From: Firmicutes bacterium UBA6806
GTDB lineage: Bacteria; Bacillota; Clostridia; Peptostreptococcales; Acidaminobacteraceae
Assembly: GCA_002452745.1 (NCBI GenBank)
Contig: DKFC01000071.1
Coordinates: 22,922-86,921 of the forward strand
DNA: 64,000 bases
Direction of reading: 5' to 3'
Part shown: positions 1 through 7,943 of the stretch, piece by piece
Position numbering within the stretch: the stretch's first letter is position 1
Layout of the letters: every line of letters begins with the position of its first letter
Translations under genes and position numbers: made by a program
The notes under the pieces: model-generated
Seen by the model: only the letters and a program-made list of their open reading frames with translations
Told to the model about the DNA's origin: nothing
Database searches by the model: none

Positions 1-484
1 CTTCTACATTGCCACCGCTCACCACGACGTTCATGGTGTCTTTGTGAAGGTTTTCCACTCGCTGGAGCACATTTGTCTGCTTCTTGAACATCAGGTTATA
101 AGTGGCCGAAAATATCTCAGTGAAAGAGACGTGATAATCCAAGTCCACGACGGGAAGGCTCAGTTCATTACAGACTTCAATCACTTCTGTATCTAAGGAC
201 TCAATGTAGGGTGTAATTTTTATAAACACGGCACTGACATGTTTGCCCGCTATTTCTCTAAAGAGATCCACCTGTTCTTGGATGCTGAGTTTTTCAAATA
301 TCTGTCCCGTAGTCAACACAATTTGACCATCCTCGCTAATCCAATTCAAGATTTCACGATCGAGCATGACGTTAACCGAACTCACCGGCTTGTTAATGGA
401 CTCCATTGACGTGATAACTGTCGAAGTCTTAAACAACTCAAGTGCAAGAACTTCCCCTAGAAGTACCGTTGATTCATTATTCAA
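1..484 (-). CDS. PucR-type transcriptional regulator, N-terminal part (runs off the window)
   Basis: About 161 codons are readable; the 3' part lies beyond base 1. The protein has the PucR N-terminal domain pattern: the opening VLLGEVLALE, then INKPVSSVNVM, then IVLTTGQIF near residue 60, matching the family's usual 'relation to wall/LTTG' layout. PucR proteins sense metabolites and control catabolic operons, usually through a C-terminal helix-turn-helix that is not visible here. The start is a TTG six bases after GGGGGGA; the nearby ATG is followed at once by a stop codon. It is the last gene on the same strand as the BCCT, lyase and molybdenum hydroxylase genes, so it may control them. The family call is fairly sure; the effector is unknown. 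Confidence 0.75.
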   Translation of the reverse strand, partial: MNNESTVLLGEVLALELFKTSTVITSMESINKPVSSVNVMLDREILNWISEDGQIVLTTGQIFEKLSIQEQVDLFREIAGKHVSAVFIKITPYIESLDTEVIEVCNELSLPVVDLDYHVSFTEIFSATYNLMFKKQTNVLQRVENLHKDTMNVVVSGGNVE

Positions 485-566
485 AACATATCCCCCCAAA
501 ATTTAATCTAATGCCATAAATACATGCATGTGGATTCTCCCCCTGTTGATTGACCGTCATGCAGTT

Positions 567-579
567 TTACATTATGTAA
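567..579. promoter_or_regulatory. Palindrome in leader of pucR-like gene, candidate operator
   Basis: TTACAT-T-ATGTAA is a perfect inverted repeat with a one-base centre. It begins about 14 bases downstream of the -10 box, so a protein bound here would block transcription. Autoregulation by the PucR-like protein is a guess. Confidence 0.3.
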
Positions 580-592
580 TTTTCACAATTTA

Positions 593-620
593 ATTATATC
601 AAAACACTATATTTATACAA
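593..620 (-). promoter_or_regulatory. Putative sigma-A promoter of pucR-like gene
   Basis: Read on the minus strand: TTGTAT, 16-base spacer, TATAAT. It lies about 110 bases upstream of the TTG start. Confidence 0.5.
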
Positions 621-740
621 CCGATATTTTTTTCGTTGTGCTCTTTATACAATCCGAACCCATCTGACATCAGGTCGTTTCCCTTTTGGCGAATTGTCTT
701 CGCAAAGACCATGCTGGATGGATGCGCACACACTATAACA

Positions 741-771
741 AAACGGTATCGTAGGGTCTACGATACCGTTT
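741..771 (-). terminator. Rho-independent terminator after BCCT gene
   Basis: A 14-bp perfect stem (AAACGGTATCGTAG and its complement) with a 3-base loop, followed on the minus strand by TTTTGTTAT. It separates the BCCT gene from the pucR-like gene. Confidence 0.8.
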
Positions 772-812
772 CATTAAAACTGCTAAGGTCAAGCCTTATG
801 AGTGAGAGTTTC

Positions 813-2408
813 CTAACTTGCTTTTTGATTTTCAGCTTCTTGACTATCTTTTTCTTCAAGTTCAAAGTAAGTCTTGTCGTACTTTTCTTGTTTTACGATC
901 ATATAGACACTTCCGAATGCCATGGCAATCATGATGAAGAGGATCGGGAACCCAGCCACTGTGGATATCTGTTTTGTTGCATCAATACCACTTATTTTAC
1001 CGCCCGCAGACAGCAGGTTGATGATTGCAAGCGATGACATGACAACACCCCAGAAGATTTTTATCTTGCCAGAAGGTTCCATATCGGCATTGTTATAAGC
1101 ACTTGTCGATAAAGACGAAATGGTCGATGTCATGGAGTCTGCCATGGTGACAATCGAAACAAAGATAACCACTAGATAAATAGCACTTGTCAAACCGGAA
1201 AGCGGGAAATTTTGAAGGAACGAGAAGACGGCAACCTCATTGCCACCTGCTTGCATAGCCTCAAATATGCCAGCTCCGTTGAGTTGAAGGTTGATAGCTG
1301 CGCCGCCAAATACTGCAAACCAAAGCATGCCGAATATTGCTGGAATGATAAATGCAACCATCATAAATTGTTTAATCGTCCGCCCCTTTGAAACCCTTGC
1401 AAAAAACATACCTGTGAGCGGTGCATAGGCAATCCAGATTGCCCAGTAGTAAATTGGCCACCATCTCGGCCAAGGTGATCCATCAACCGGACTTAGATAA
1501 AGCGTTCTTTCAAAGAAATTTTGAATAAAGTGACCTGTTGATTGCGTTCCTAAATTTAAGATAAAACCAGTTGGTCCAAAGACGAAGACCAGTATCAACA
1601 TGACGATGAATGTCTTGGCGTTCTTATCTGAAAGCCACTTGATTCCCCTTTGAAGACCTGTGTAACTGGATACGATATAAGTGATGACAATTGCCGCTAC
1701 GATGCCGATCCAAAGCACTTTACCAGTTTCAACACCTGTCAATATATGAAGTCCACTGCCAATCTGCATGGTTCCAACGCCTAGAACCGCAGCAACACCA
1801 CCTGCAATGGCAAATAGACACACGTTGTCAACAACAGCGCCAACCCAGCCATTTATTTTGTCTCCGAAAAACGGATAGAGCATGGAACTTGTTTGAAATG
1901 GCAGCTTTACGTTGTAGACAGCGTATGCAATCCCAACGCCGCATATACCGTACATTGCATATGGCAGGAAAGTCCAGTGAATATATGTCTGTGTCATTGA
2001 AAACATTGCCGCCGCTTCGCTCCCCGGTGTAAGCCCCAATGCTTCTGGAGGTGCAAACATATGTGTAAGCGGCTCAACAACTCCCCAAAAGAGAATCCCA
2101 GTACCGATACCCGCACAAAGACAAATGGCGAACCAGTTCCAATAACTCAACTCTGGTTCTGCATCTTTGCCGCCAAATTTGATATTTCCGTATTTGGAGA
2201 ATGCCAAATACAAACACATGAAGAAGAACAAAACTGAAGAAATTTGGAATAGCCATCCGAATTTTTCAAAAGCAAACCCCGCAATGGCATTCAATGCGTT
2301 GAAAAATGCTTCCGGCGCTACAATACCCACCACAATTGAGAAAAGAAAAAGTGCAGACATGGGAATAAAAATTGAGTAACGCAACGTCGCTTTTTCGACT
2401 TTTTTCAT
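813..2408 (-). CDS. BCCT-family betaine/carnitine/choline transporter
   Basis: A 531-residue membrane carrier for a quaternary-ammonium compound, within the family's usual length and with about twelve hydrophobic segments. Family signatures are FWGVVEPLTHMFAPPEALG near residue 105-123 and the tryptophan-rich WPIYYWAIWIAY segment near 316, followed by ARVSKGRTIKQF. BCCT carriers work as sodium- or proton-coupled symporters or substrate/product antiporters; the sequence does not decide which. The ATG follows GGGGGAAATATTT. The gene lies downstream of a MIO-less lyase and molybdenum hydroxylase genes on the same strand, 224 bases after the lyase stop. That points to uptake of the compound these enzymes degrade. 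The family call is sure; the substrate is not, and osmoprotectant uptake is the main alternative. Confidence 0.93.
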   Translation of the reverse strand: MKKVEKATLRYSIFIPMSALFLFSIVVGIVAPEAFFNALNAIAGFAFEKFGWLFQISSVLFFFMCLYLAFSKYGNIKFGGKDAEPELSYWNWFAICLCAGIGTGILFWGVVEPLTHMFAPPEALGLTPGSEAAAMFSMTQTYIHWTFLPYAMYGICGVGIAYAVYNVKLPFQTSSMLYPFFGDKINGWVGAVVDNVCLFAIAGGVAAVLGVGTMQIGSGLHILTGVETGKVLWIGIVAAIVITYIVSSYTGLQRGIKWLSDKNAKTFIVMLILVFVFGPTGFILNLGTQSTGHFIQNFFERTLYLSPVDGSPWPRWWPIYYWAIWIAYAPLTGMFFARVSKGRTIKQFMMVAFIIPAIFGMLWFAVFGGAAINLQLNGAGIFEAMQAGGNEVAVFSFLQNFPLSGLTSAIYLVVIFVSIVTMADSMTSTISSLSTSAYNNADMEPSGKIKIFWGVVMSSLAIINLLSAGGKISGIDATKQISTVAGFPILFIMIAMAFGSVYMIVKQEKYDKTYFELEEKDSQEAENQKAS

Positions 2409-2458
2409 AAATATTTCCCCCTTTAATTTATTTCGGATATCGGCGATTTTTCCTTTTA

Positions 2459-2495
2459 TGGCATCTCCTCAGCCTGACAACAACAGAAGATGCCA
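2459..2495 (-). repeat. Inverted repeat between lyase and BCCT genes
   Basis: TGGCATCT and AGATGCCA flank a 21-base loop. There is no T-run on the minus strand, so it is more likely an mRNA-processing or stability hairpin, or a protein site, than a terminator. Confidence 0.35.
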
Positions 2496-2632
2496 ATGGA
2501 ATGAATAATTAATATGGATTATGACGGTACCCCATTAGACTTCGCCTTACCCCAGCCCAGTCTATCAAATCAACCGTCAACAAACCGCCAAATAATTATC
2601 AAAATAGTCGCAATATTTAATCTATGGTCTAT

Positions 2633-4141
2633 CTAAAGAATTTCTCCTACAAATTTTTTGGATTTAAAGAGTTCGTACCCCGACTTGATATCTGGTGTAA
2701 ACGGTCTGTCTTTGTCCACAAATGGAATCACTTCCCTGATTTTGTGATAGAGTTTAGTCGTCTCCACACCCAGCTCAATCCCCTCTCTCAAGTCGATTGC
2801 CTGGACGGCATGCATGGCCTCAAGACCAAAAATATAGTAGAGATTGTCTAGGATTTTTTCAAGTCGTCTCACCACATAAGGTGCATCATAAGCGGTGTCT
2901 TCAATATCTCCCGCCACTGAAAACCGATCCATCGAAGTGGGATTTGCCAGATGTCTAATTTCTGTATCCAGAGATGTAAATGGCTTTTGGATGGTTTGAT
3001 ATGCCTGTATTTCACCTTCGTTTGGCGATAAGAATCTAGGAAGGCCTGTAAAAACTGGTGTCGATAGTTTGATGGTTCTCAAGCAAGATGCCTTGGAGAC
3101 GTGACTGAGTGAAATGGCCAACATTTCAAGGCCCATGGCCACAGTGGGAATCTCAAAGTTTTGACAAGAGACGATTTTTTCATCTTCCAAGAGTACGCAG
3201 GGATTGTCCTCAGTGGTGTTTAAGTGAATTTCCATATATCTTTCCACGTATTCCAGGGCATCCAGCACAGAGCCATGCAGTGCGCAGACATCTCTATAAG
3301 ACAGGGGGTCTTGAAGTGTCTTGGTGATGTCCTTTTTGCCCAGATAACTACCCGACAGATAGGCTCTGATGTCCTTGGCACATTGAATCTGCCCCGGCAT
3401 TTTTCTCACTTCATTGACCCGGGAATTAAGCGGCGTGATATTTCCGTTCAATCCTTCCAGCGAAAGCGCATAGAGCTTATTGCCCGCCTCAATCAAGTCG
3501 CGTATGTCCTTTAGTACAAGAGCACCCTTTCCCATGGAAAGACCACTTGAAGAAACAATTGCAAGCCCATCTTTTGGCCCAAGTGTCACTGGAAAAAGTC
3601 CCTCGGCTGCAAGAGCTTGTTTGGCTGGCACTCGCTGCCCTTTATAGTAAACATCACCTTCCCCCATAACTGCCAATCCAAGGTGAGACATACAGGCAAT
3701 ATCTCCTTGCCCAACAGAACCCCTCTCTGGCATAACCGGATGAATCCCCCTGTTTAAAAAATCTGCATATCGAATGACGACTTCAGGCTGAACACCGGTT
3801 CTACAAGCCAGAAAAGTCCCAAGTCTGCCCAAGATAGCCGCTCTTACGGTTTCTTCCGATGCCTCTGGGTCAACAGCGACACAGTGTGCGTAAATGAGGT
3901 TTCTATTGTAATCCTCAAAGTATTTGCCAAAGACTCTCTTGTCTTTATTCCAGCCAACGCCCACTGTAAATCCGTAAATTGGAATGCCCCTATCGGCCAA
4001 ATCAAAGACGAGTTTTCTCGTTGCTACAAGTTTTTCCATGATATCAGGATGAATCTCTATTTTAACACCTTCTCTGACAATTTGATTGAAGACATCAATT
4101 GTGAGATTCTCTCCATTTAGTACAACTGTTTCATTCATCAT
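2633..4141 (-). CDS. Histidine ammonia-lyase-superfamily lyase lacking the MIO triad; candidate ergothionase
   Basis: A 502-residue protein covering the whole HAL/PAL fold: YGFTVGVG near residue 55, QDPLSYRDVCALHGS near 270-285, NTTEDNPC near 310. The cofactor loop reads PERGSVGQGDIACMSHLG near residues 138-155. Canonical lyases have GSVGASGDL there, so Ala-Ser is replaced by one Gln and MIO cannot form. The usual NGT motif reads SSSGLSMG. Known MIO-independent homologues include ergothionase, which removes trimethylamine from ergothioneine to give thiourocanate. A BCCT carrier, a Mo hydroxylase and a betaine-domain chemoreceptor nearby fit such a substrate. The start is the ATG after GGGGGGAAA; a longer frame would overlap the Mo-hydroxylase gene, which ends 17 bases upstream. 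The family is sure; the function is inferred. Confidence 0.85.
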   Translation of the reverse strand: MMNETVVLNGENLTIDVFNQIVREGVKIEIHPDIMEKLVATRKLVFDLADRGIPIYGFTVGVGWNKDKRVFGKYFEDYNRNLIYAHCVAVDPEASEETVRAAILGRLGTFLACRTGVQPEVVIRYADFLNRGIHPVMPERGSVGQGDIACMSHLGLAVMGEGDVYYKGQRVPAKQALAAEGLFPVTLGPKDGLAIVSSSGLSMGKGALVLKDIRDLIEAGNKLYALSLEGLNGNITPLNSRVNEVRKMPGQIQCAKDIRAYLSGSYLGKKDITKTLQDPLSYRDVCALHGSVLDALEYVERYMEIHLNTTEDNPCVLLEDEKIVSCQNFEIPTVAMGLEMLAISLSHVSKASCLRTIKLSTPVFTGLPRFLSPNEGEIQAYQTIQKPFTSLDTEIRHLANPTSMDRFSVAGDIEDTAYDAPYVVRRLEKILDNLYYIFGLEAMHAVQAIDLREGIELGVETTKLYHKIREVIPFVDKDRPFTPDIKSGYELFKSKKFVGEIL

Positions 4142-4158
4142 TTTCCCCCCTTGTGTTT

Positions 4159-6429
4159 TTAGTCTTCCAGTGCACACACAGCTTCCACAATGCGTTCTGG
4201 CGTTGCTGGCAGTTTCGATATACGCGTTCCAAGTGCATGGTTGATGGCGTTGATAACCGCTGGCGCTGCCGCCACTGCACACACTTCCCCAACACTTTTG
4301 GCACCGAAAGGCCCACCGTCTTCTCCGGTCTCAATCAAGATGGTTTTGACTTCTGGCATTTCTGGTGCGTTGAATATATGGTATTTGCTAAAGTTTCTAC
4401 TTTGCAAAATGCCCTTTGCATTGAAGTCCATTTCCTCCATAAGCGCCATGCCCAGACTCATCTGAACCCCACCGTGAATCTGACCTTCGACAAAATCTCT
4501 GTTAATGGCCTTGCCGATATCGTGAACGGCGAGGAAATCCGTTATAGTCACATGTCCTGTGAAGGTATCCACTATGACTTGCGCAAAATTAGCCGCATAA
4601 ACTCCAGGATTCCCCGGCGATTGATAAGTCACTTCTGATTTGACTTCCTCTTGTTTTACAAGATAAGCATAAGCTAAAATTTCTTCATAAGTAACGGCGC
4701 ATTTTGATGAATTTTCTCGAGGACTTTCACATAATTTCACCTGACTGTCCTCCACATAGAGTTTCTCTATAGGACATTTTAACATCTCACCGGCAAATTT
4801 GAGCAAATTGATTTTCATTTCTTCTGCTGCTTTTTTGGCAGCGCCCCCACAGACATAAGTGACACGGCTTGCCTGAGTTCCTGCTGAATCATAGGGATTC
4901 ACTGACGTGTCCGCTTCCAGCACATGGACATCATATGGTGAAACGTCCAGAACTTCCGCCACAATTTGCTGAATACTGGTAACGGTTCCGCACCCAAGAT
5001 CATGTAGGGCTGCATTTAAAACCAATTTTCCGTCTGCATGCATTTTTAGCGACATGTTGATAAAATCGGGATATGCACCGTGATAGCCATTTCCATGTGT
5101 TGCACAGGCCATGCCCACCCCTCGCTTGAATCGAGCAGATGCATCGTTTTTATAGGCATATCGCTCTTTCCAGTTGAAGGCCTCTGCGCCTCTTTGAACA
5201 CACTCCACAGCCTGTGCTTCTCCAATTGCAGGACCACCTAATGGGTCTTTTGCAAACGGCTGTATTAGATTTTTAAGCCTCAACTCAACTGGGTCCATGT
5301 CCATTTCCCTTGCGAGATTGTCCATGTGAATCTCTGTTACAGCGTGAACTTGCGGTGATCCATACCCCCGACAAGCGCCACCGACTGGTGTATTGGTATA
5401 GACTGACTTGCCTGAGAATCGAGTGTTTTCGATTTCGTAGAGTCTAAAGTACTTTTTCGCCATTGCCATGACAATGGCTTGTCCATTGGTACAATAAGCA
5501 CCTGTATCTACCAGCATGGACAGATCACGTGCCCTTATAATTCCCGACTCATCCACCACGCTTTTAATCCATCCAATAGAAGCATGTCTGGTCTTAGTCG
5601 CAGTCATGGATTGAAGCCGATCGGTTTCAAGGAGAACTGGTTTGCCAAGTTGCATCGCCGCATAGGCGCAAGGTGCTTCTATGGTTGGCTGTCCCTTTCC
5701 GCCAAACGATCCGCCTATGTTTGCCTTTATGACTCGGATATGGCTGATTGGAACCCCTATAGCCTTGGCGACGATCAATTGCACCTGAAAGACCACTTGG
5801 CAAGGCGTCACCAATGTCAGGTGCCCATTGGCCTCTGGAATTGCCAGACATACATGTGGTTCCATTGCCGCATGGTGCTGTTTAGGCGTCTCTATTTTAT
5901 CTTCGACAACTCTATGTGCTCCTGAAAAGACAGATTCAACCTGACCGAGTTCAATGCTCTTTTCAAACACCAAATTGGATTCGGAATGAATTTTGACAGC
6001 ATCTGCGTCTAATGCGTGCTCGGGGTCTATCAGGACTGGTAGTGATTCAATTTCCATATCCACCAACTGGGTGGCAATTCTGGCAGTTTCCCTGTTGTCT
6101 GCAACCACCATGGCCACTCTATCACCATAGTGTCTGAGGGTTTCACTGAAGAGAACTTGATCTTCTATCATCTCCTGTCCCGCCATCCACTGGTGTTCGT
6201 TGTAGGTGTATCCCGGCGTGTTGAAATGATGATAGACCGCTTTGACACCAGATTCATCCTCTGCTTTTTTTGCATCTACAGAAATCAGCTTCCCATGTGC
6301 GATTTCGCTTGTCTTCAGCCTCGCATAGAGAAGTCCCTCAATTTTTAAATCCCCCGCATATTTTAAAAGACCAGTTGCCTTTTCCCGGGCATCGTGTCGA
6401 GGAATAGATTTGCCAATATACTTATGCAT
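4159..6429 (-). CDS. Molybdenum hydroxylase large subunit (xanthine dehydrogenase/aldehyde oxidase family)
   Basis: A 756-residue Mo-cofactor subunit. These enzymes hydroxylate aromatic heterocycles or aldehydes with water-derived oxygen. Visible motifs are GGSFGGKG near residue 240, ACRGYGSPQ near 350 and GAKSVGEV near 708, which carries the catalytic Glu. The segment that reads QEHFYLE in mammalian xanthine dehydrogenase reads QHHAAME here (near 185), so the purine-contacting Glu is His and xanthine is unlikely to be the main substrate. The ATG lies after GAGGAGG, two bases past the FAD-subunit stop, and the lyase gene follows 17 bases later, so all are probably one operon. In the ergothioneine hypothesis it would hydroxylate the imidazole ring of thiourocanate. 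The family is sure; the substrate is unknown. Confidence 0.92.
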   Translation of the reverse strand: MHKYIGKSIPRHDAREKATGLLKYAGDLKIEGLLYARLKTSEIAHGKLISVDAKKAEDESGVKAVYHHFNTPGYTYNEHQWMAGQEMIEDQVLFSETLRHYGDRVAMVVADNRETARIATQLVDMEIESLPVLIDPEHALDADAVKIHSESNLVFEKSIELGQVESVFSGAHRVVEDKIETPKQHHAAMEPHVCLAIPEANGHLTLVTPCQVVFQVQLIVAKAIGVPISHIRVIKANIGGSFGGKGQPTIEAPCAYAAMQLGKPVLLETDRLQSMTATKTRHASIGWIKSVVDESGIIRARDLSMLVDTGAYCTNGQAIVMAMAKKYFRLYEIENTRFSGKSVYTNTPVGGACRGYGSPQVHAVTEIHMDNLAREMDMDPVELRLKNLIQPFAKDPLGGPAIGEAQAVECVQRGAEAFNWKERYAYKNDASARFKRGVGMACATHGNGYHGAYPDFINMSLKMHADGKLVLNAALHDLGCGTVTSIQQIVAEVLDVSPYDVHVLEADTSVNPYDSAGTQASRVTYVCGGAAKKAAEEMKINLLKFAGEMLKCPIEKLYVEDSQVKLCESPRENSSKCAVTYEEILAYAYLVKQEEVKSEVTYQSPGNPGVYAANFAQVIVDTFTGHVTITDFLAVHDIGKAINRDFVEGQIHGGVQMSLGMALMEEMDFNAKGILQSRNFSKYHIFNAPEMPEVKTILIETGEDGGPFGAKSVGEVCAVAAAPAVINAINHALGTRISKLPATPERIVEAVCALED

Positions 6430-6431
6430 GA

Positions 6432-7304
6432 TTATGCCTCCTCTCTTTCAGCCAAAATCTGTGTCAGCACATCATCTGCAAGTCCTTTGACTGCCTGTCT
6501 CTTATAAGGCATGGAACTTCTACCCGATATGGACGATACAACCTGCTCAGACAACGCATTTGACAGTTCTGTGAGAAGTGCCCTTTCACAAGTTTGCCCG
6601 CTTAAAAGTGCTTCTGCCTTTTCTATTCGAAATGCTTTTGGCCCCAGTGAGCCAATGGCCACTCGTGCATCTACCACAATGTTTTTTTCATCGAGAATCA
6701 ATACAATGCAAAGATTCAGTTTAGAAATCGTCACCGCTTTTCGGCTGCCTACTTTCATAAATCCCTCACGTTTGCGCTCTCTAATTTTGGGAATAATCAC
6801 CCCTAAAATAACCTCGTTTGCCAATAGCATGTTTTTTCCCATGCCAACCATGACATCATCCACCGTTTTTATTCTGACGCCATGTTCTGGATGATAGGTC
6901 TTCACCTTGGCATCGTATGCCATAAGTGGGGGTGCGGTGTCCGCACAGGGGGACGCGTTCGCGATGTTGCCAGCAACAGTGCCTCTATTTCTAATTTGAG
7001 TAGAGCCAACCATTCCCGCCGCTTTGCTCAGTGCAGGACACCATATTTGAATCACCGAGGACTCTGACACTTCTGTCAGCGTCACCAGTGAACCAATGTG
7101 AATGTATTCATCTGTTTCAATAATCTTGCTGAGCTCTTTAACCCCTGAAATATCCAATAAAGCCTCGTATCTATCAGGATGCGCTCTATATTTAATCATG
7201 AAGTCAGTTCCGCCGGCGACAATGCCCAACGGTTTTTTCGACTCAGTCAGAATTCGTTCAAGGGTTTCTATGTTGTTCGGCATATGATAAGCTACTTCTC
7301 TCAT
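6432..7304 (-). CDS. Molybdenum hydroxylase FAD-binding subunit (CoxM/XdhB type)
   Basis: A 290-residue flavoprotein subunit that passes electrons from the iron-sulfur subunit to NAD or another acceptor. Both FAD signatures are present: AGGTDFMIKYR near residue 27-37 and STQIRNRGTVAGNIANASP near 100-118. The start is the ATG after GAGGGGG. It overlaps the TGA of the 2Fe-2S subunit in an ATGA arrangement, which indicates translational coupling and rules out a longer frame beginning 63 bases upstream. The order small (2Fe-2S), medium (FAD), large (Mo) is common in bacterial three-subunit hydroxylases. Length is typical and nothing is missing. Confidence 0.92.
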   Translation of the reverse strand: MREVAYHMPNNIETLERILTESKKPLGIVAGGTDFMIKYRAHPDRYEALLDISGVKELSKIIETDEYIHIGSLVTLTEVSESSVIQIWCPALSKAAGMVGSTQIRNRGTVAGNIANASPCADTAPPLMAYDAKVKTYHPEHGVRIKTVDDVMVGMGKNMLLANEVILGVIIPKIRERKREGFMKVGSRKAVTISKLNLCIVLILDEKNIVVDARVAIGSLGPKAFRIEKAEALLSGQTCERALLTELSNALSEQVVSSISGRSSMPYKRQAVKGLADDVLTQILAEREEA

Positions 7305-7771
7305 TTTGTTGCCCCCTCTCGCACAACTGACTGAACGGCGTTTATAATTTTTTGATAGCCAGTGCATCTACACAGATTTCCCTCCACAGCTCGTTTGATT
7401 TCTTCATCAGACGGATTGGGATTTAAAAGGAGCAATGCCTTGCAAGACATAATCATCCCAGGGGTACAAAACCCACATTGAATTGCACCGCTTTGGATGA
7501 AGGCACTCTGGATGATATCCAATTCTCCGTTCTTTTCAAGTCCTTCCACGGTGAATATCTCAGCCTCTCTCGCCTGCATGGCGAAGACTGTACAGGAAGT
7601 CACTGCTCGCCCATTCATGAGCACGGTACACGCTCCGCATTCGCCCTCTGCACAGCCCTCCTTGACACTGGTAAGCCCAAGTCTGTCTCTCAAAACATCC
7701 AACAAGCGCTCATTTGGCTTTACCTCTATATTGATTTTTTCATCATTTACCACCATTTCTAGTTTCAACAT
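7301..7771 (-). CDS. Molybdenum hydroxylase [2Fe-2S] subunit (CoxS/XdhC type)
   Basis: A 156-residue electron-transfer subunit. It has the plant-type ferredoxin motif CAEGECGACTVLMNG near residue 38-52, followed by the helical domain that carries the second [2Fe-2S] cluster, with CGFCTPGM near 98 and CRCTGY near 132. All eight cluster cysteines are present. The ATG follows TGGAGGTGTC. This is the first gene of the apparent operon (2Fe-2S, FAD, Mo, lyase, perhaps BCCT); its promoter should lie in the 172 bases after the regulator gene. Maturation needs molybdopterin-cytosine or similar genes that are not in this window. Confidence 0.93.
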   Translation of the reverse strand: MLKLEMVVNDEKINIEVKPNERLLDVLRDRLGLTSVKEGCAEGECGACTVLMNGRAVTSCTVFAMQAREAEIFTVEGLEKNGELDIIQSAFIQSGAIQCGFCTPGMIMSCKALLLLNPNPSDEEIKRAVEGNLCRCTGYQKIINAVQSVVREGATK

Positions 7772-7867
7772 GACACCTCCATAAAATCTCCCTTTCAGGT
7801 CTTATTTATATTGAGACTCTCTACTGAGCTTCCTTCTGCGATGTTTGAATCCCCTTTGTTCGTAATT

Positions 7868-7898
7868 GTTATATCAAGTTTATCTGACCTGTCGTCAA
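7868..7898 (-). promoter_or_regulatory. Possible promoter of the molybdenum hydroxylase operon
   Basis: On the minus strand TTGACG is followed after 19 bases by TATAAC, or after 18 by ATATAA. The long spacer suggests an activator-dependent promoter. The TTGACG lies just downstream of the terminator of the preceding regulator gene. Confidence 0.35.
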
Positions 7899-7910
7899 CA
7901 AAGTGTCAAA

Positions 7911-7938
7911 AAAAAACGGCTTGTCCTCGCCGTTTTTT
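7911..7938 (-). terminator. Terminator of the SARP/TPR regulator gene
   Basis: AAAAAACGGC pairs with GCCGTTTTTT across an 8-base loop; the minus strand continues with a run of nine T. It closes the regulator gene just before the hydroxylase operon begins. Confidence 0.85.
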
Positions 7939-7943
7939 ATATT

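Larger units (their letters stand above)
485..812. other. Intergenic region between BCCT gene and pucR-like gene
   Basis: This 328-base gap holds the BCCT terminator hairpin, the promoter of the pucR-like gene and a 13-base palindrome, each listed separately. No convincing coding region was seen in it. Confidence 0.6.

Noticed and set aside
4142..4282. Longer N-terminus (47 residues) for the MIO-less lyase
   Set aside because: It would overlap the end of the molybdenum hydroxylase large subunit by over 120 bases and lacks a ribosome site; the ATG after GGGGGGAAA gives a normal family length.
6432..7367. N-terminal extension of the FAD subunit
   Set aside because: It overlaps the 2Fe-2S subunit gene by 66 bases; the ATGA overlap with a good ribosome site is the natural start.
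4159..7771. Calling the hydroxylase a xanthine dehydrogenase
   Set aside because: The purine-contacting Glu is replaced, and the operon partners (lyase, BCCT carrier) do not belong to purine breakdown.
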